64,000 bases of DNA from an uncultured Vampirovibrio sp. (GTDB taxonomy: Bacteria > Cyanobacteriota > Vampirovibrionia > Gastranaerophilales > Gastranaerophilaceae): the NCBI GenBank assembly GCA_910577635.1, contig CAJTNR010000003.1, forward strand, positions 47,696-111,695, written 5' to 3'. The position numbers were made by a program, and so were the translations under genes. Shown here one piece after another: positions 44,849 to 53,013 of this stretch. The notes beneath the pieces are model-generated. The model saw nothing but the letters and a program-made list of their open reading frames with translations, did not search any database and had not been told where the DNA came from. Numbering within the stretch: the stretch's first letter is position 1; every line of letters starts with the position of its first letter.

Positions 44849-45971
44849 ATGGCAAACAATAATTGGAACGAAGCGGATCATCCAAGAGATGAAGAAGGAA
44901 AATTCACATATAAAAACAATGTTCAACCAAAAGAGCCTTTTAAACTGAGTGCTGAGTTTAATGTTCTTCAAGAACCGCTTGAACCCAGGGATTTATACAA
45001 AAACACAAATGTTTTATCAGAAAAAGAGCTGGAACAAAAAACTTATATTGCAAAACTTTTAGATATCCTTGGTAATAAAGCAACACCAGCAGATATTCTT
45101 TATCCAGATTCAAAAAGACTTGAAGAAAGAATTATTGAAGAAGGGCTTGAAAACAAACTCCTAAAGTTTCAATTAAAATCAAGAGCAATAAAAAGAAAAG
45201 ATTTAAAACCGGATTTTTCAAAGCCTGTACCTATGCATTTAGGTTTTAATGATACAGATTCCACAGATAATGATAACTTTTTATTGACAAACTATGAATC
45301 AGCTAATGCCAATAATAAAACCCGGTCTAATAATCAAGAAGAACAAAACCAAGAAGAACAAAACCAAGAAGAGCAAGAAAAAGAATCCAAGTCAATTCTA
45401 AAGGAAAAACTAACCCCAAAAAGAATAAAAGAAGCACAGGAAGAACGACTGGACTATGATAAAATTAAAAATTCCTATCAACTTGAAAAGGCTTATATAG
45501 ATTATAAAGCAACTACTATACCAAAGCTTCCGCCCAAAGGTCAATGGGGAAAACCTTTGAATTCAGTTATAGTAACTTCCCCATATAATCCTGCTAGAAA
45601 ACATCCTAAGCTAGGAGTTATACGAGCACACAAGGGAGTTGATTTGCACGCTTCGGAAGGAACTCCTGTCTTAGCATCCTTTCATGGAAAAGTTGTTCGT
45701 GCTGCATGGCTAAATGGTTTTGGAAATACAGTTGTAATTGAACATACAGATGCACTAAGTGAACAAAAAGTTTATACACTTTATGCACATTTAAGTTCTA
45801 TTCAAGTTAAGAATGGTGAATATGTAGACCAAGGACAACAGAAGCGCAAAATCAGGTTCAACGGGAATATCCGAAGGAGCACATCTGCATTTTGAAATAA
45901 GGATAGGACGTGGTCAGTATTTTGATAAATGTGATCCTGTTAACCCCATGGAATATATTGATTGCAAATAG
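44849..45971 (+). pseudogene. M23-family peptidase with a frameshift near its C-terminus
   Basis: The N-terminus reads NEADHPRDEEGKFTYKN, a motif common in phage structural proteins. A disordered region and a Gln/Glu repeat (EEQNQEEQNQEEQ) follow, then an M23 (LytM) domain: RAHKGVDLHASEGTPVLA with the zinc His and Asp, and VYTLYAHLSS. The frame is lost near 45,840; the main ORF stops at 45895 with unrelated residues. The correct continuation (SAKSGSTGISEGAHLHFEIR and onward) is in another frame and ends at 45971. One extra base near 45,840 explains it. Without the HLHFE strand the enzyme would be inactive. AAGGAG precedes the ATG. Confidence 0.85.
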
Positions 45972-45996
45972 GCGCTGGTTTTAATAAAATAATAGT

Positions 45997-46533
45997 ATGA
46001 AAAAATTTTTTCTTTTTTTATTGTTAGTTTTCCTATCTTCTTGTGCTTTTAGTGCTTCTCAAATACCTGAAGAATTTAAACCATTCAAGCAGATTGTGTC
46101 TTTTTATCCTTTTTGTGGTTATGACTTATCTACTTACAATTATGATTATAAAAAAGATATTCTTTCAATTGATACTGAATGTGATATTTATAGAAGCGGA
46201 GATGGAGGGGAAGTAGATGTATCTAATTATGATAACAATATTATTTTTTATATTATTCTGGGCTTAGAATATAACTTAAAAACAAAGGAGCTAAAGTTCC
46301 AATACAAAGGATATATTACTAAAGAGTATAATAACAAAATGCAGTGTTTGGGTAAGTATTATTATTATGATAATGATATTTCACAGTTGAAAAATAATAA
46401 AAGTTCTGTTGATTATTATATTGAAGACTTAAAAAGCGGTGATAATTTTTTAAAGCTGCAAAAAAATCTTAGACAGATAAGAGATTATATGGATAGAAAA
46501 ATTCATACTATTGATGAATTGGATAGTTTTTAA
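45997..46533 (+). CDS. Tandem lipoprotein paralog 1
   Basis: The 178-residue protein has a lipoprotein signal (MKKFFLFLLLVFLSSCAFS; lipobox LSSC). The mature part has CGYDLSTYNYDYKKDILSID, a variable centre, and the conserved tail YMDRKIHTIDELDSF. No known family is recognised. It is likely anchored on the periplasmic side or exported to the surface. It follows the M23 gene by 25 bp, so the M23 gene and the array may be one unit. It shares the DYK and RDYMDRK motifs with copies 2 and 3. Confidence 0.75.
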   Translation: MKKFFLFLLLVFLSSCAFSASQIPEEFKPFKQIVSFYPFCGYDLSTYNYDYKKDILSIDTECDIYRSGDGGEVDVSNYDNNIIFYIILGLEYNLKTKELKFQYKGYITKEYNNKMQCLGKYYYYDNDISQLKNNKSSVDYYIEDLKSGDNFLKLQKNLRQIRDYMDRKIHTIDELDSF

Positions 46534-46575
46534 TATTAAATTGCAATTAGACACTGGTTTTAATAAAATAATAGT

Positions 46576-47124
46576 ATGAAAAAGTTTTTTCTTTTTTTAT
46601 TGTTAGTTTTCCTATCTTCTTGTGCTTTTAGTGCTTCTCAAATACCTGAAGAATTTAAACCATTCAAGCAGTTTGTGTCTTTTGATTCTTATTGCACTTA
46701 TAACTTATCTACTTACAATTATGATTATAAAAACAACACTCTTTCAATTGATGTAGAATGTGATATCTTTGGGTTTGGTTTTGGCGAGTTTTCAACCATA
46801 TCTCAATATGATAAAAAGCCTTATAAATTTGCTATCATATCGCTTAAGTACAATTTAACAACAAATGAACTAAAATCAAAGTATATAGGATATATTACAC
46901 AAGAATATACTCAAACTAGCAAGGAATTGAGAACTGCTAAAAAGAATTATTACTACAATAATGATATAACAAAGTTAAATAGGGCTGCAATATATGCAAA
47001 TCAGCATCTCGAGTTTTATAAGGATAATGGCAGATATTCACCAAGGATAAAACTTGAACTTAAACTTATAAAAGATTATATGGATAGAAAAATTCATACT
47101 ATTGATGAATTGGATAGTTTTTAA
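46576..47124 (+). CDS. Tandem lipoprotein paralog 2
   Basis: The 182-residue protein is near-identical to copy 1 over residues 1-45 and at the tail KIHTIDELDSF. The centre differs: IFGFGFGEFSTISQYDKKPYK and TSKELRTAKKNYYYNNDITK. Tyr- and Asn-rich strands suggest a beta-rich domain. The conserved ends and diverged centre suggest recent duplication with gene conversion at the ends or fast change in the centre. Confidence 0.75.
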   Translation: MKKFFLFLLLVFLSSCAFSASQIPEEFKPFKQFVSFDSYCTYNLSTYNYDYKNNTLSIDVECDIFGFGFGEFSTISQYDKKPYKFAIISLKYNLTTNELKSKYIGYITQEYTQTSKELRTAKKNYYYNNDITKLNRAAIYANQHLEFYKDNGRYSPRIKLELKLIKDYMDRKIHTIDELDSF

Positions 47125-47166
47125 TATTAAATTGCAATTAGACACTGGTTTTAATAAAATAATAGT

Positions 47167-47697
47167 ATGAAAAAATTTTTTCTTTTTTTATTGTTAGTTT
47201 TCCTATCTTCTTGTGCTTTTAGTACAATGCACAAAGTCCAAACATTTGAATTTATGCAGGATCCAATCACTTTTGATGATTATTGCGCTTATGATTTATC
47301 AACTTACAATTATGATTATAAAAACAACATTCTTTCAATTGATGTTAAGTGTGAAGTTTTTAATGATGAGGATTTGAAAAATAGTCCTAAGTATAGGGGG
47401 AGTTATATTTTCTTTATTATTCTTGCTCTGCAATACGATTTAACAACAAATGACTTAAAGTCTAAATTCAAGGGTTTTATTGATGAAAAACACAGCCGCA
47501 TTTGGGATTTAGATAGAACTTATTCTTATTACTATGATGATGATATTAAAAAGGCAGTTAGTGCAAAACCCTTTATTAAAAAGTATATTAAGTATTATAA
47601 TGATGAAAAAGAGATAAAAGAGGGTCTTAAACTTATAAAAGATTATATGGATCGAAAAATTCATACTTTAAATGAGCTTCAAAAATTTAATTATTAA
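47167..47697 (+). CDS. Tandem lipoprotein paralog 3
   Basis: The 176-residue protein has the same lipoprotein signal as copies 1-2 to residue 20, then a diverged start (TMHKVQTFEFMQDP), the shared CAYDLSTYNYDYKNNILSID, and a tail KDYMDRKIHTLNELQKF. It is the last of the strict repeats; after its stop the spacer differs (ATTGCAAATATG). Confidence 0.75.
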   Translation: MKKFFLFLLLVFLSSCAFSTMHKVQTFEFMQDPITFDDYCAYDLSTYNYDYKNNILSIDVKCEVFNDEDLKNSPKYRGSYIFFIILALQYDLTTNDLKSKFKGFIDEKHSRIWDLDRTYSYYYDDDIKKAVSAKPFIKKYIKYYNDEKEIKEGLKLIKDYMDRKIHTLNELQKFNY

Positions 47698-47735
47698 TTA
47701 ATTGCAAATATGTTTTTATATGTTTAAATTAAATT

Positions 47736-48272
47736 ATGAAAAAGTTATTTTTATTAATAATATCGACTTGTTTACTTTTTGGTTCTTTTTGTTTGGCTGT
47801 TGATAAATCTAAAACTGATTTCTTTTTTCACAGACACTTTTTTGCTTATGATTTATCAACTTATAAGTATGATTCAAAAAAAGAACAGTTCTCAATAGAC
47901 TTACACTACGATATTTCAGAAATTCCCCTTATAAAACTTTGTCAATTTAATGATTCTTATGCTCAGTTTATTATATTGGATACTAACTACAACAACAATA
48001 CAAAAAACCTTGAAGCTAAGTATAAAGGGTTTGTTTTAGGAACATATGTCAAACAAAAAGACAATAAAACTAAATTTACAAATGCAAAGTTTTATTATAA
48101 CGATAATATTGAAGTATCAGACTGCAAAGAATACGTTGAGGGTTTAATTAACGACTTTAGCAATCCTCAATCTTATGAATATAAATATTATAAAGAAGCA
48201 ATTGAAATTATTAAAGAATATAAAGAAGGAAAGCTAAAAAACCTCAATCAAGTCCATCCCCTTGTTTTTTAG
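47736..48272 (+). CDS. Tandem array paralog 4, diverged
   Basis: The 178-residue protein has a different, probably type I, signal peptide (MKKLFLLIISTCLLFGSFCLA) and a homologous body: FAYDLSTYKYDSKKEQFSID, then NTKNLEAKYKGFVLGTY and KFYYNDNIE. It lacks the repeated spacer. It represents an older duplication. The stop overlaps the convergent DXS-like gene by 4 nt. Confidence 0.72.
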   Translation: MKKLFLLIISTCLLFGSFCLAVDKSKTDFFFHRHFFAYDLSTYKYDSKKEQFSIDLHYDISEIPLIKLCQFNDSYAQFIILDTNYNNNTKNLEAKYKGFVLGTYVKQKDNKTKFTNAKFYYNDNIEVSDCKEYVEGLINDFSNPQSYEYKYYKEAIEIIKEYKEGKLKNLNQVHPLVF

Positions 48273-50014
48273 AGGATTTTTCGAATATCGTCTGCAATTA
48301 ACTCTTTAGTAAGATGATAACGTTTGTATAGAGTGTTTAGAGAGACTCTGTCTGTAAATTCTTTTTTTGCTCCAAAACAAAGAACTTTAGTCTCTGAATC
48401 ACCGTAGAATCTTGCGATTTTTTCACCAAATCCGCCTGCTAAGACTCCATCTTCCAGAGTTACAACTATAGAATGGTCTTTTTTTAGTTCTTCAAGAAGT
48501 TCTTTATCTATTCCTGAAATAAACTTAGGATTGATTATAGTCGGGTTGATTCCAAGTTTTTTAAGTTCTTCTTTTGTTTCAAGGGCAAGTTTATAGAAGT
48601 TTCCAAGTCCTATTAATGCAACGTGCGAGCCTTTTTCAACAACTTTAAATTTATTAATAATGCTATAATCCGTTTTATCATCAATTCCTGTTGTTATAAG
48701 TTTTCCATAGGGAACTCTTATAGCAATCGGGTGTTTATCTTGATTATAAGCATAGTTTAACATTGCCAGATACTCTTCTTTATTGGTTGGAGCAAGGTAG
48801 ATAATATTTGGAATATTAGAAATTAAAGGAATATCAAAAATCCCTAAATGCGTTGCATCCATTGGTCCTATAGCACCCCAAAAAACCAACAAAACCGCAC
48901 TTGATGAGTTGAGAGCCAGATCTTGCGATAATTGGTCATATGATCTTTGAATAAAAGAACTCAAAACCGCAAGAATAGGTTTAGCGCCGTTTTTAGCCAG
49001 CCCTGAAGCAAATGCGACTGCGTGTTCTTCTGCTATTGCTGTATCAATATAGTTTTTGCCCATTTTTTCTCTAAAATATTGTGAAAATCCCACTGCTCCT
49101 GGGGTTGCAGGGTTGATTATTGCAATTGGTTCTTGTTTTTGTTTTTTATCAAGAGCAAAATCAACTGTTATTGATTCATAGCTTTCAGGCGCTGTTGAAG
49201 CAGTTTTTTGATTAAGAAAATCCGCTAAACACCAGTGATAGTTTTCTTTGTTTTTTTCAGCAGGAAGATACCCCTTGCCTTTAAGAGTGTGGATGTGAAC
49301 AACTGTCGGTTTAGTTGAATCTTTAACTTTTTTTAGGGTTTCGATTAATTTTTCAATGTTATTACCTTCCTCAACATAGCAATAGTTGAATCCAAAGGTT
49401 GTAAAGAAATTGTTTTTTGCTTCTCCTTTTGATTGTCTCAGTTCAGCCAGGTTTTTGTACAATCCTCCTTGATTTGAAGCTATCGACATTTCATTATCAT
49501 TAATTATTATAATAAAGTTAGAATCTAAAACAGCTGCATTATTCAACCCTTCAAACGCTTCCCCTCCTGATAGAGAACCATCTCCAATTAGAGCAATGAC
49601 ATTGTAGTTTTCTTTTTTTAAATCCCTTGCTTTGGCTAAACCAAGTGCAAGCGAAACGGAAGTTGAAGTATGACCGATAATAAAGTTATCATGATCTGAT
49701 TCAGCAGGATTTGAATAGCCGGTAATTTCAAAAAGCCTTTCGTTGTCGAAAAATCCGTGTTTTCTTCCGGTTAATATTTTATGCGGATAAATTTGATGCG
49801 AAACATCAAAAACAAATTTGTCACAAGGGGAATTGAAAACATAGTGAAGCGCAATTGTTGCTTCAACAATCCCTAAATCAGGACCCAAGTGCCCTCCGAT
49901 AATATTAACCCTGTTTATTATTCCTTTTCTAATTTCAGAAGCTAATTGTTCAAGCTCTTTTGTTGTAAGGGTTTTTAAGTCTTTGGGTGAATTTATTTTT
50001 TCTATAATATCCAT
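48269..50014 (-). CDS. DXS-like transketolase (short form)
   Basis: The 581-residue protein is a thiamine-diphosphate enzyme: GGHLGPDLGIVEATIALHY, FDVSHQIYPHKILTGR, the ThDP motif GDGSLSGGEAFEGLNNA, and the pyrimidine-domain glutamate in AIAEEHAVAFASGLAK. This is the layout of 1-deoxyxylulose-5-phosphate synthase, which makes DXP for isoprenoids and thiamine. True DXS is 610-640 residues and has DVGHQ; the shorter form with DVSHQ is found in organisms with and without the MEP pathway, so its reaction is less certain. No MEP genes are adjacent. Confidence 0.8.
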   Translation of the reverse strand: MDIIEKINSPKDLKTLTTKELEQLASEIRKGIINRVNIIGGHLGPDLGIVEATIALHYVFNSPCDKFVFDVSHQIYPHKILTGRKHGFFDNERLFEITGYSNPAESDHDNFIIGHTSTSVSLALGLAKARDLKKENYNVIALIGDGSLSGGEAFEGLNNAAVLDSNFIIIINDNEMSIASNQGGLYKNLAELRQSKGEAKNNFFTTFGFNYCYVEEGNNIEKLIETLKKVKDSTKPTVVHIHTLKGKGYLPAEKNKENYHWCLADFLNQKTASTAPESYESITVDFALDKKQKQEPIAIINPATPGAVGFSQYFREKMGKNYIDTAIAEEHAVAFASGLAKNGAKPILAVLSSFIQRSYDQLSQDLALNSSSAVLLVFWGAIGPMDATHLGIFDIPLISNIPNIIYLAPTNKEEYLAMLNYAYNQDKHPIAIRVPYGKLITTGIDDKTDYSIINKFKVVEKGSHVALIGLGNFYKLALETKEELKKLGINPTIINPKFISGIDKELLEELKKDHSIVVTLEDGVLAGGFGEKIARFYGDSETKVLCFGAKKEFTDRVSLNTLYKRYHLTKELIADDIRKIL

Positions 50015-50086
50015 AATAATTATATCCTTTATTGTAATTAATTTTTTTCTTTTTGGGTTTATTATATCAAAAAAAAGGAAAAAATT

Positions 50087-50749
50087 ATGAATAAAAATAT
50101 ACTTTTTGTTGTAACTAACTCATCAGGTAATGAAAATATTAAAGAAACAGGAGTTTTTTTAGAGGAATTTGCGATTGCATACTTAATTTTAAGCGCCAGC
50201 GGCTTTAAGGTTGATGTTGCAAGTTTAAAAGGGGGATTAGCTCCTGTGGATGAAAATTCTATGAGCTGTTCTAATCCTGTTGAGTGGGATAATTGCATAA
50301 AAATTTTAAGGGATACAAAAAAACTAAGTGATGTTGAGGTGGATAAATACTGCGCACTTTATTTTCCCGGAGGTCACGGACCAATGTTTGATCTGGCAAA
50401 TAGCACAGAAATTAAGGAATTGGTTGAATATTTCTACAATTCCAATAAAGTTATAGCTGCAATTTGCCATGGGGTTAGCGCGCTTATTAATGCGAAGGAT
50501 AAATTTGGTAATTCGATTCTAAAAAACAAAAAAGTTACTTCATTTACAAATAAAGAAGAAAAAATCACAAAACTGGATGAATTCTTACCCTTTTTATTGG
50601 AAACAAAGCTAAAAGAACTTGAAGCAGACTATATTGAACAAAAGCCCTGGTCTGAACATGTTGAAGTTGATGGGAAAATTATTACAGGACAAAATCAAAA
50701 TTCAACTACTTTAATAGCTGAAAAAATTCTTGAAGTACTTGGTTGTTAA
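50087..50749 (+). CDS. DJ-1/PfpI (Hsp31-like) protein
   Basis: The 220-residue protein has the DJ-1/PfpI fold with FPGGHGPMFDLANS and the nucleophile elbow AAICHGVSALI (Cys about 126), and an acidic residue after the first strand (ETGVFLEEFAIAYLIL). This layout fits Hsp31-type glyoxalase III or deglycase-like chaperones, which protect against reactive carbonyls. A perfect hairpin terminator follows. A GGAAAAA site precedes the ATG. Confidence 0.85.
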   Translation: MNKNILFVVTNSSGNENIKETGVFLEEFAIAYLILSASGFKVDVASLKGGLAPVDENSMSCSNPVEWDNCIKILRDTKKLSDVEVDKYCALYFPGGHGPMFDLANSTEIKELVEYFYNSNKVIAAICHGVSALINAKDKFGNSILKNKKVTSFTNKEEKITKLDEFLPFLLETKLKELEADYIEQKPWSEHVEVDGKIITGQNQNSTTLIAEKILEVLGC

Positions 50750-50765
50750 TAGAAACTTATTTATT

Positions 50766-50799
50766 AAAAAAAGAGATGTTATAATAACATCTCTTTTTT
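50766..50799. terminator. Strong bidirectional intrinsic terminator
   Basis: AAAAAAGAGATGTTAT pairs with ATAACATCTCTTTTTT, with A-run and T-run flanks. It lies between the DJ-1 gene and the convergent gene at 50817. Confidence 0.92.
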
Positions 50800-50816
50800 A
50801 TAATTATTTAATAATT

Positions 50817-51224
50817 TTATGCAACTGTTTCAGGAGTTACTTCAGGAACGGGAGCTGTCTCAGGAGCCGGAGTTTCTTTTGGAGCCGGAGTTTCTTCGTT
50901 TTTCTTGAAGATTTTGTTGAATCCGCCTTTAATTCCTTCAAAGAAAGCTTTATAACCTGCACTGATTTTGCTGCCTAAACCTACTTTTGCATCTTTTTTG
51001 CCAATAAAACTATCAGCATTTTCAAAGCGATCACTGAATTTCTTAAGATTGTCACCAGCAGTACATTCTTTAAGTGCTTTTGCCATGCTGCCACCTTTAA
51101 TACCTGCAGCAATTGTAGTTCCTATTGCAGCAGCTCCAACAGCACCGCCTGCAATAATGGCTGTTTTTTTGCCTTGAGATAAATTGTCCCACTTTTGTTT
51201 TAAACCTACTTGTTCAACACTCAT
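50817..51224 (-). CDS. Small membrane-associated protein with Pro-rich tail
   Basis: The 135-residue protein has a Gly/Ala-rich hydrophobic segment (about 20-42, TAIIAGGAVGAAAIGTTIAAG), a central amphipathic region, and a Pro/Glu/Thr repeat tail (ETPAPKETPAPETAPVPEVT). The tail has the look of an extended spacer. I do not recognise the family. It is monocistronic with an upstream AT-rich region. Confidence 0.65.
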   Translation of the reverse strand: MSVEQVGLKQKWDNLSQGKKTAIIAGGAVGAAAIGTTIAAGIKGGSMAKALKECTAGDNLKKFSDRFENADSFIGKKDAKVGLGSKISAGYKAFFEGIKGGFNKIFKKNEETPAPKETPAPETAPVPEVTPETVA

Positions 51225-51415
51225 TATAACACCTTACTTTCTATGGTAATTTATTTATTTTCCTTTTCCTGTTTCTATAAAAACAGTAAATAAATTTTTT
51301 TGCTATGTTTAAATAAATCTTGTTACATTTTTTTACATTTTACTTTAAAAACATTAAAAACTCAACCCTTTAACAATTATTTATGTTAGAATTGTAACAA
51401 TCGGAGCTAATATAA

Positions 51416-51898
51416 ATGGATGAATATAAAAAATTTTTAGATGAAGGAATATTTAGAATCCAAGACGGATTTTATCGTGAGGCAATAGGGTTTTTGGATA
51501 AATCAATAGAACTTAACAAAAACTTCGATATTACATACTTTTATCGAGCTGTTGCTTACCATGCGCTTGAAAACTACAATTGCGCCATGCTTGATTATAC
51601 AAAGGCTCTTAAATTAAACCCAAAATTAACCGATGCTTATTATAACCGGGCTAAAATAATCTTAGAAAAGAAAAACTCCACTCAAAAAGAACTTGAGGGT
51701 GCGATTGTTGATTTAAATAAGGCATTAGAATTGGATGAAAAGTTCATTGATGCACTATATGCTATGGCTGCAGCTCAAAAAAAAGTCAAAAACTACCACG
51801 GGGCATTGGTTTATCTTGAAAAACTTTTGACGATTCAGCCCCAAAGCGTCAATGCAAGGGCTTTAAAAAAATTAATTTTGCAAAAATACATAAATTAG
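51416..51898 (+). CDS. TPR-repeat protein
   Basis: The 160-residue protein consists of about four TPR units: YREAIGFLDKSIELNKN, YNCAMLDYTKALKLNPK, LEGAIVDLNKALELDEK and YHGALVYLEKLLTIQPQ. There is no signal peptide, so it is cytoplasmic and probably an adaptor. It lies 64 bp upstream of the flavoprotein gene. A CGGAG site lies close before the ATG. Confidence 0.88.
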   Translation: MDEYKKFLDEGIFRIQDGFYREAIGFLDKSIELNKNFDITYFYRAVAYHALENYNCAMLDYTKALKLNPKLTDAYYNRAKIILEKKNSTQKELEGAIVDLNKALELDEKFIDALYAMAAAQKKVKNYHGALVYLEKLLTIQPQSVNARALKKLILQKYIN

Positions 51899-51962
51899 AT
51901 GACAAAGAGTATTATTTGCTATATTATAGATTTTGAAAAACATTTTGAAAGGAAGCTCGAAA

Positions 51963-52823
51963 ATGGGATATGAAATATTATATAAAAAAGAATTATGTAA
52001 AAATCAATTCGAAATTAAAGTCAAAGCGCCTTTTATAACAAAAAACGCTCAAGCAGGGCAGTTTATTATATTAAGAACAGATAAAAACTCAGAGCGTATC
52101 CCTTTAACAATTGCAGATTATGATAGACAAAACGAGATTCTAACAATTGTTTATATGGCTGTCGGGTACACAACTAAAAAACTTGCTTCTTTGGATGCAG
52201 GAGATTGCATTGAAGATATCGTAGGCCCCTTAGGATGTCCTACTCATATTGAAAAGTACGGAACAGTAATTTGTGTAGCAGGCGGCTATGGCGCTGCTCC
52301 TTGTTATTTAATTGCTAAAGCATTCAAAGACGCTGGAAATAAAGTCCATATGGTAATGGGTGCAAGGACAAAAGACTTAATCTTCTGGCAGGATAAGATG
52401 AAAAATGCATGCAGTGAGCTTCATATCACAACAGATGATGGCTCTTTAGGCACCAAAGGCTTTACAACCCAGGTTGCAAAAGAAATTATTGATAGTGAAA
52501 AAGTTGATTATGTTATTGCCGTAGGTCCAATGCCAATGATGAGAGCGGTGGCGGAGTTAACCCGTCCTTATAAAATTAAAACTGAAGCTTCAATGAACCC
52601 TATAATGGTGGATGGAACAGGAATGTGCGGAGCCTGCCGTTTGACTGTCGGAGGCGAGGTAAAATTTGCCTGCGTAGACGGACCCGACTTTGATGCACAC
52701 TTAATTGACTTTGATGAAGTGATAAATCGAACAAAAATATATAAAGAAGAAGAAAAACGCTGTGATGATACAAAATGCAACCTTATAAAAAAAGGAATTG
52801 AATTAGAAACACAAGTTAAGTAG
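51963..52823 (+). CDS. NfnA/SudB-like FAD/NAD-binding iron-sulfur protein
   Basis: From ATG 51963 (GAAAGGAAG upstream) the protein has 286 residues. It has an FAD domain with ERIPLTIADYD, an NAD domain with VCVAGGYGAAPCYLIA, and a C-terminal cluster GTGMCGACRLTVGGEVKFAC that binds an iron-sulfur centre. This is the alpha subunit type of NADH-dependent ferredoxin:NADP oxidoreductase (NfnA/SudB), also annotated as PyrK-like. The beta subunit (GltD-like) is not adjacent, so the partner is elsewhere or different. Confidence 0.85.
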   Translation: MGYEILYKKELCKNQFEIKVKAPFITKNAQAGQFIILRTDKNSERIPLTIADYDRQNEILTIVYMAVGYTTKKLASLDAGDCIEDIVGPLGCPTHIEKYGTVICVAGGYGAAPCYLIAKAFKDAGNKVHMVMGARTKDLIFWQDKMKNACSELHITTDDGSLGTKGFTTQVAKEIIDSEKVDYVIAVGPMPMMRAVAELTRPYKIKTEASMNPIMVDGTGMCGACRLTVGGEVKFACVDGPDFDAHLIDFDEVINRTKIYKEEEKRCDDTKCNLIKKGIELETQVK

Positions 52824-52832
52824 GAGAATTTA

Positions 52833-53012
52833 ATGGAAAACACATCTAAGAAAAAAATCCCTTATTGTCCTTTGTTATCAGCAGGGACAACAGAACCAAG
52901 AATTTGTCTTCAAGAAGACTGCGCTTGGTATAATGTCAATACAAAAACCTGTATTGCTTCAATTTTTGCTCATAACAGCTTATTAGAAATCAAACAAAAA
53001 CAAGGAAGATAG
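52833..53012 (+). CDS. Small Cys-rich protein
   Basis: A 59-residue ORF too short for simple ORF cut-offs. It has an AGGAGA site at 52822 and codes for KIPYCPLLSAG, RICLQEDCAWYNVNTK and TCIASIFAHNSLLEIKQKQG. Four Cys (in CPLL, CLQEDC, TC) suggest an iron-sulfur or zinc site. It lies between the flavoprotein gene (9 bp) and leuC (1 bp), so all three are co-translated. Function unknown; electron-carrier or cluster-delivery roles are speculative. Confidence 0.75.
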   Translation: MENTSKKKIPYCPLLSAGTTEPRICLQEDCAWYNVNTKTCIASIFAHNSLLEIKQKQGR

Positions 53013-53013
53013 T

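Larger units (their letters stand above)
45961..47227 (+). repeat. Tandem gene array with conserved junction modules
   Basis: The first three genes of the array share near-identical DNA over their ends: the last 60 bp of one gene, the spacer (TTGCAATTAGACACTGG, then TTTTAATAAAATAATAGT) and about 60-120 bp of the next start. The junction of copies 1-2 and that of 2-3 are almost the same, while the central 350 bp differ. Confidence 0.85.

Noticed and set aside
45300..45400. Gln/Glu-rich repeat in the M23 protein as a CRISPR-like or VNTR array
   Set aside because: It is a short in-frame coding repeat (three units of 15 bp), with no spacers and no cas genes.
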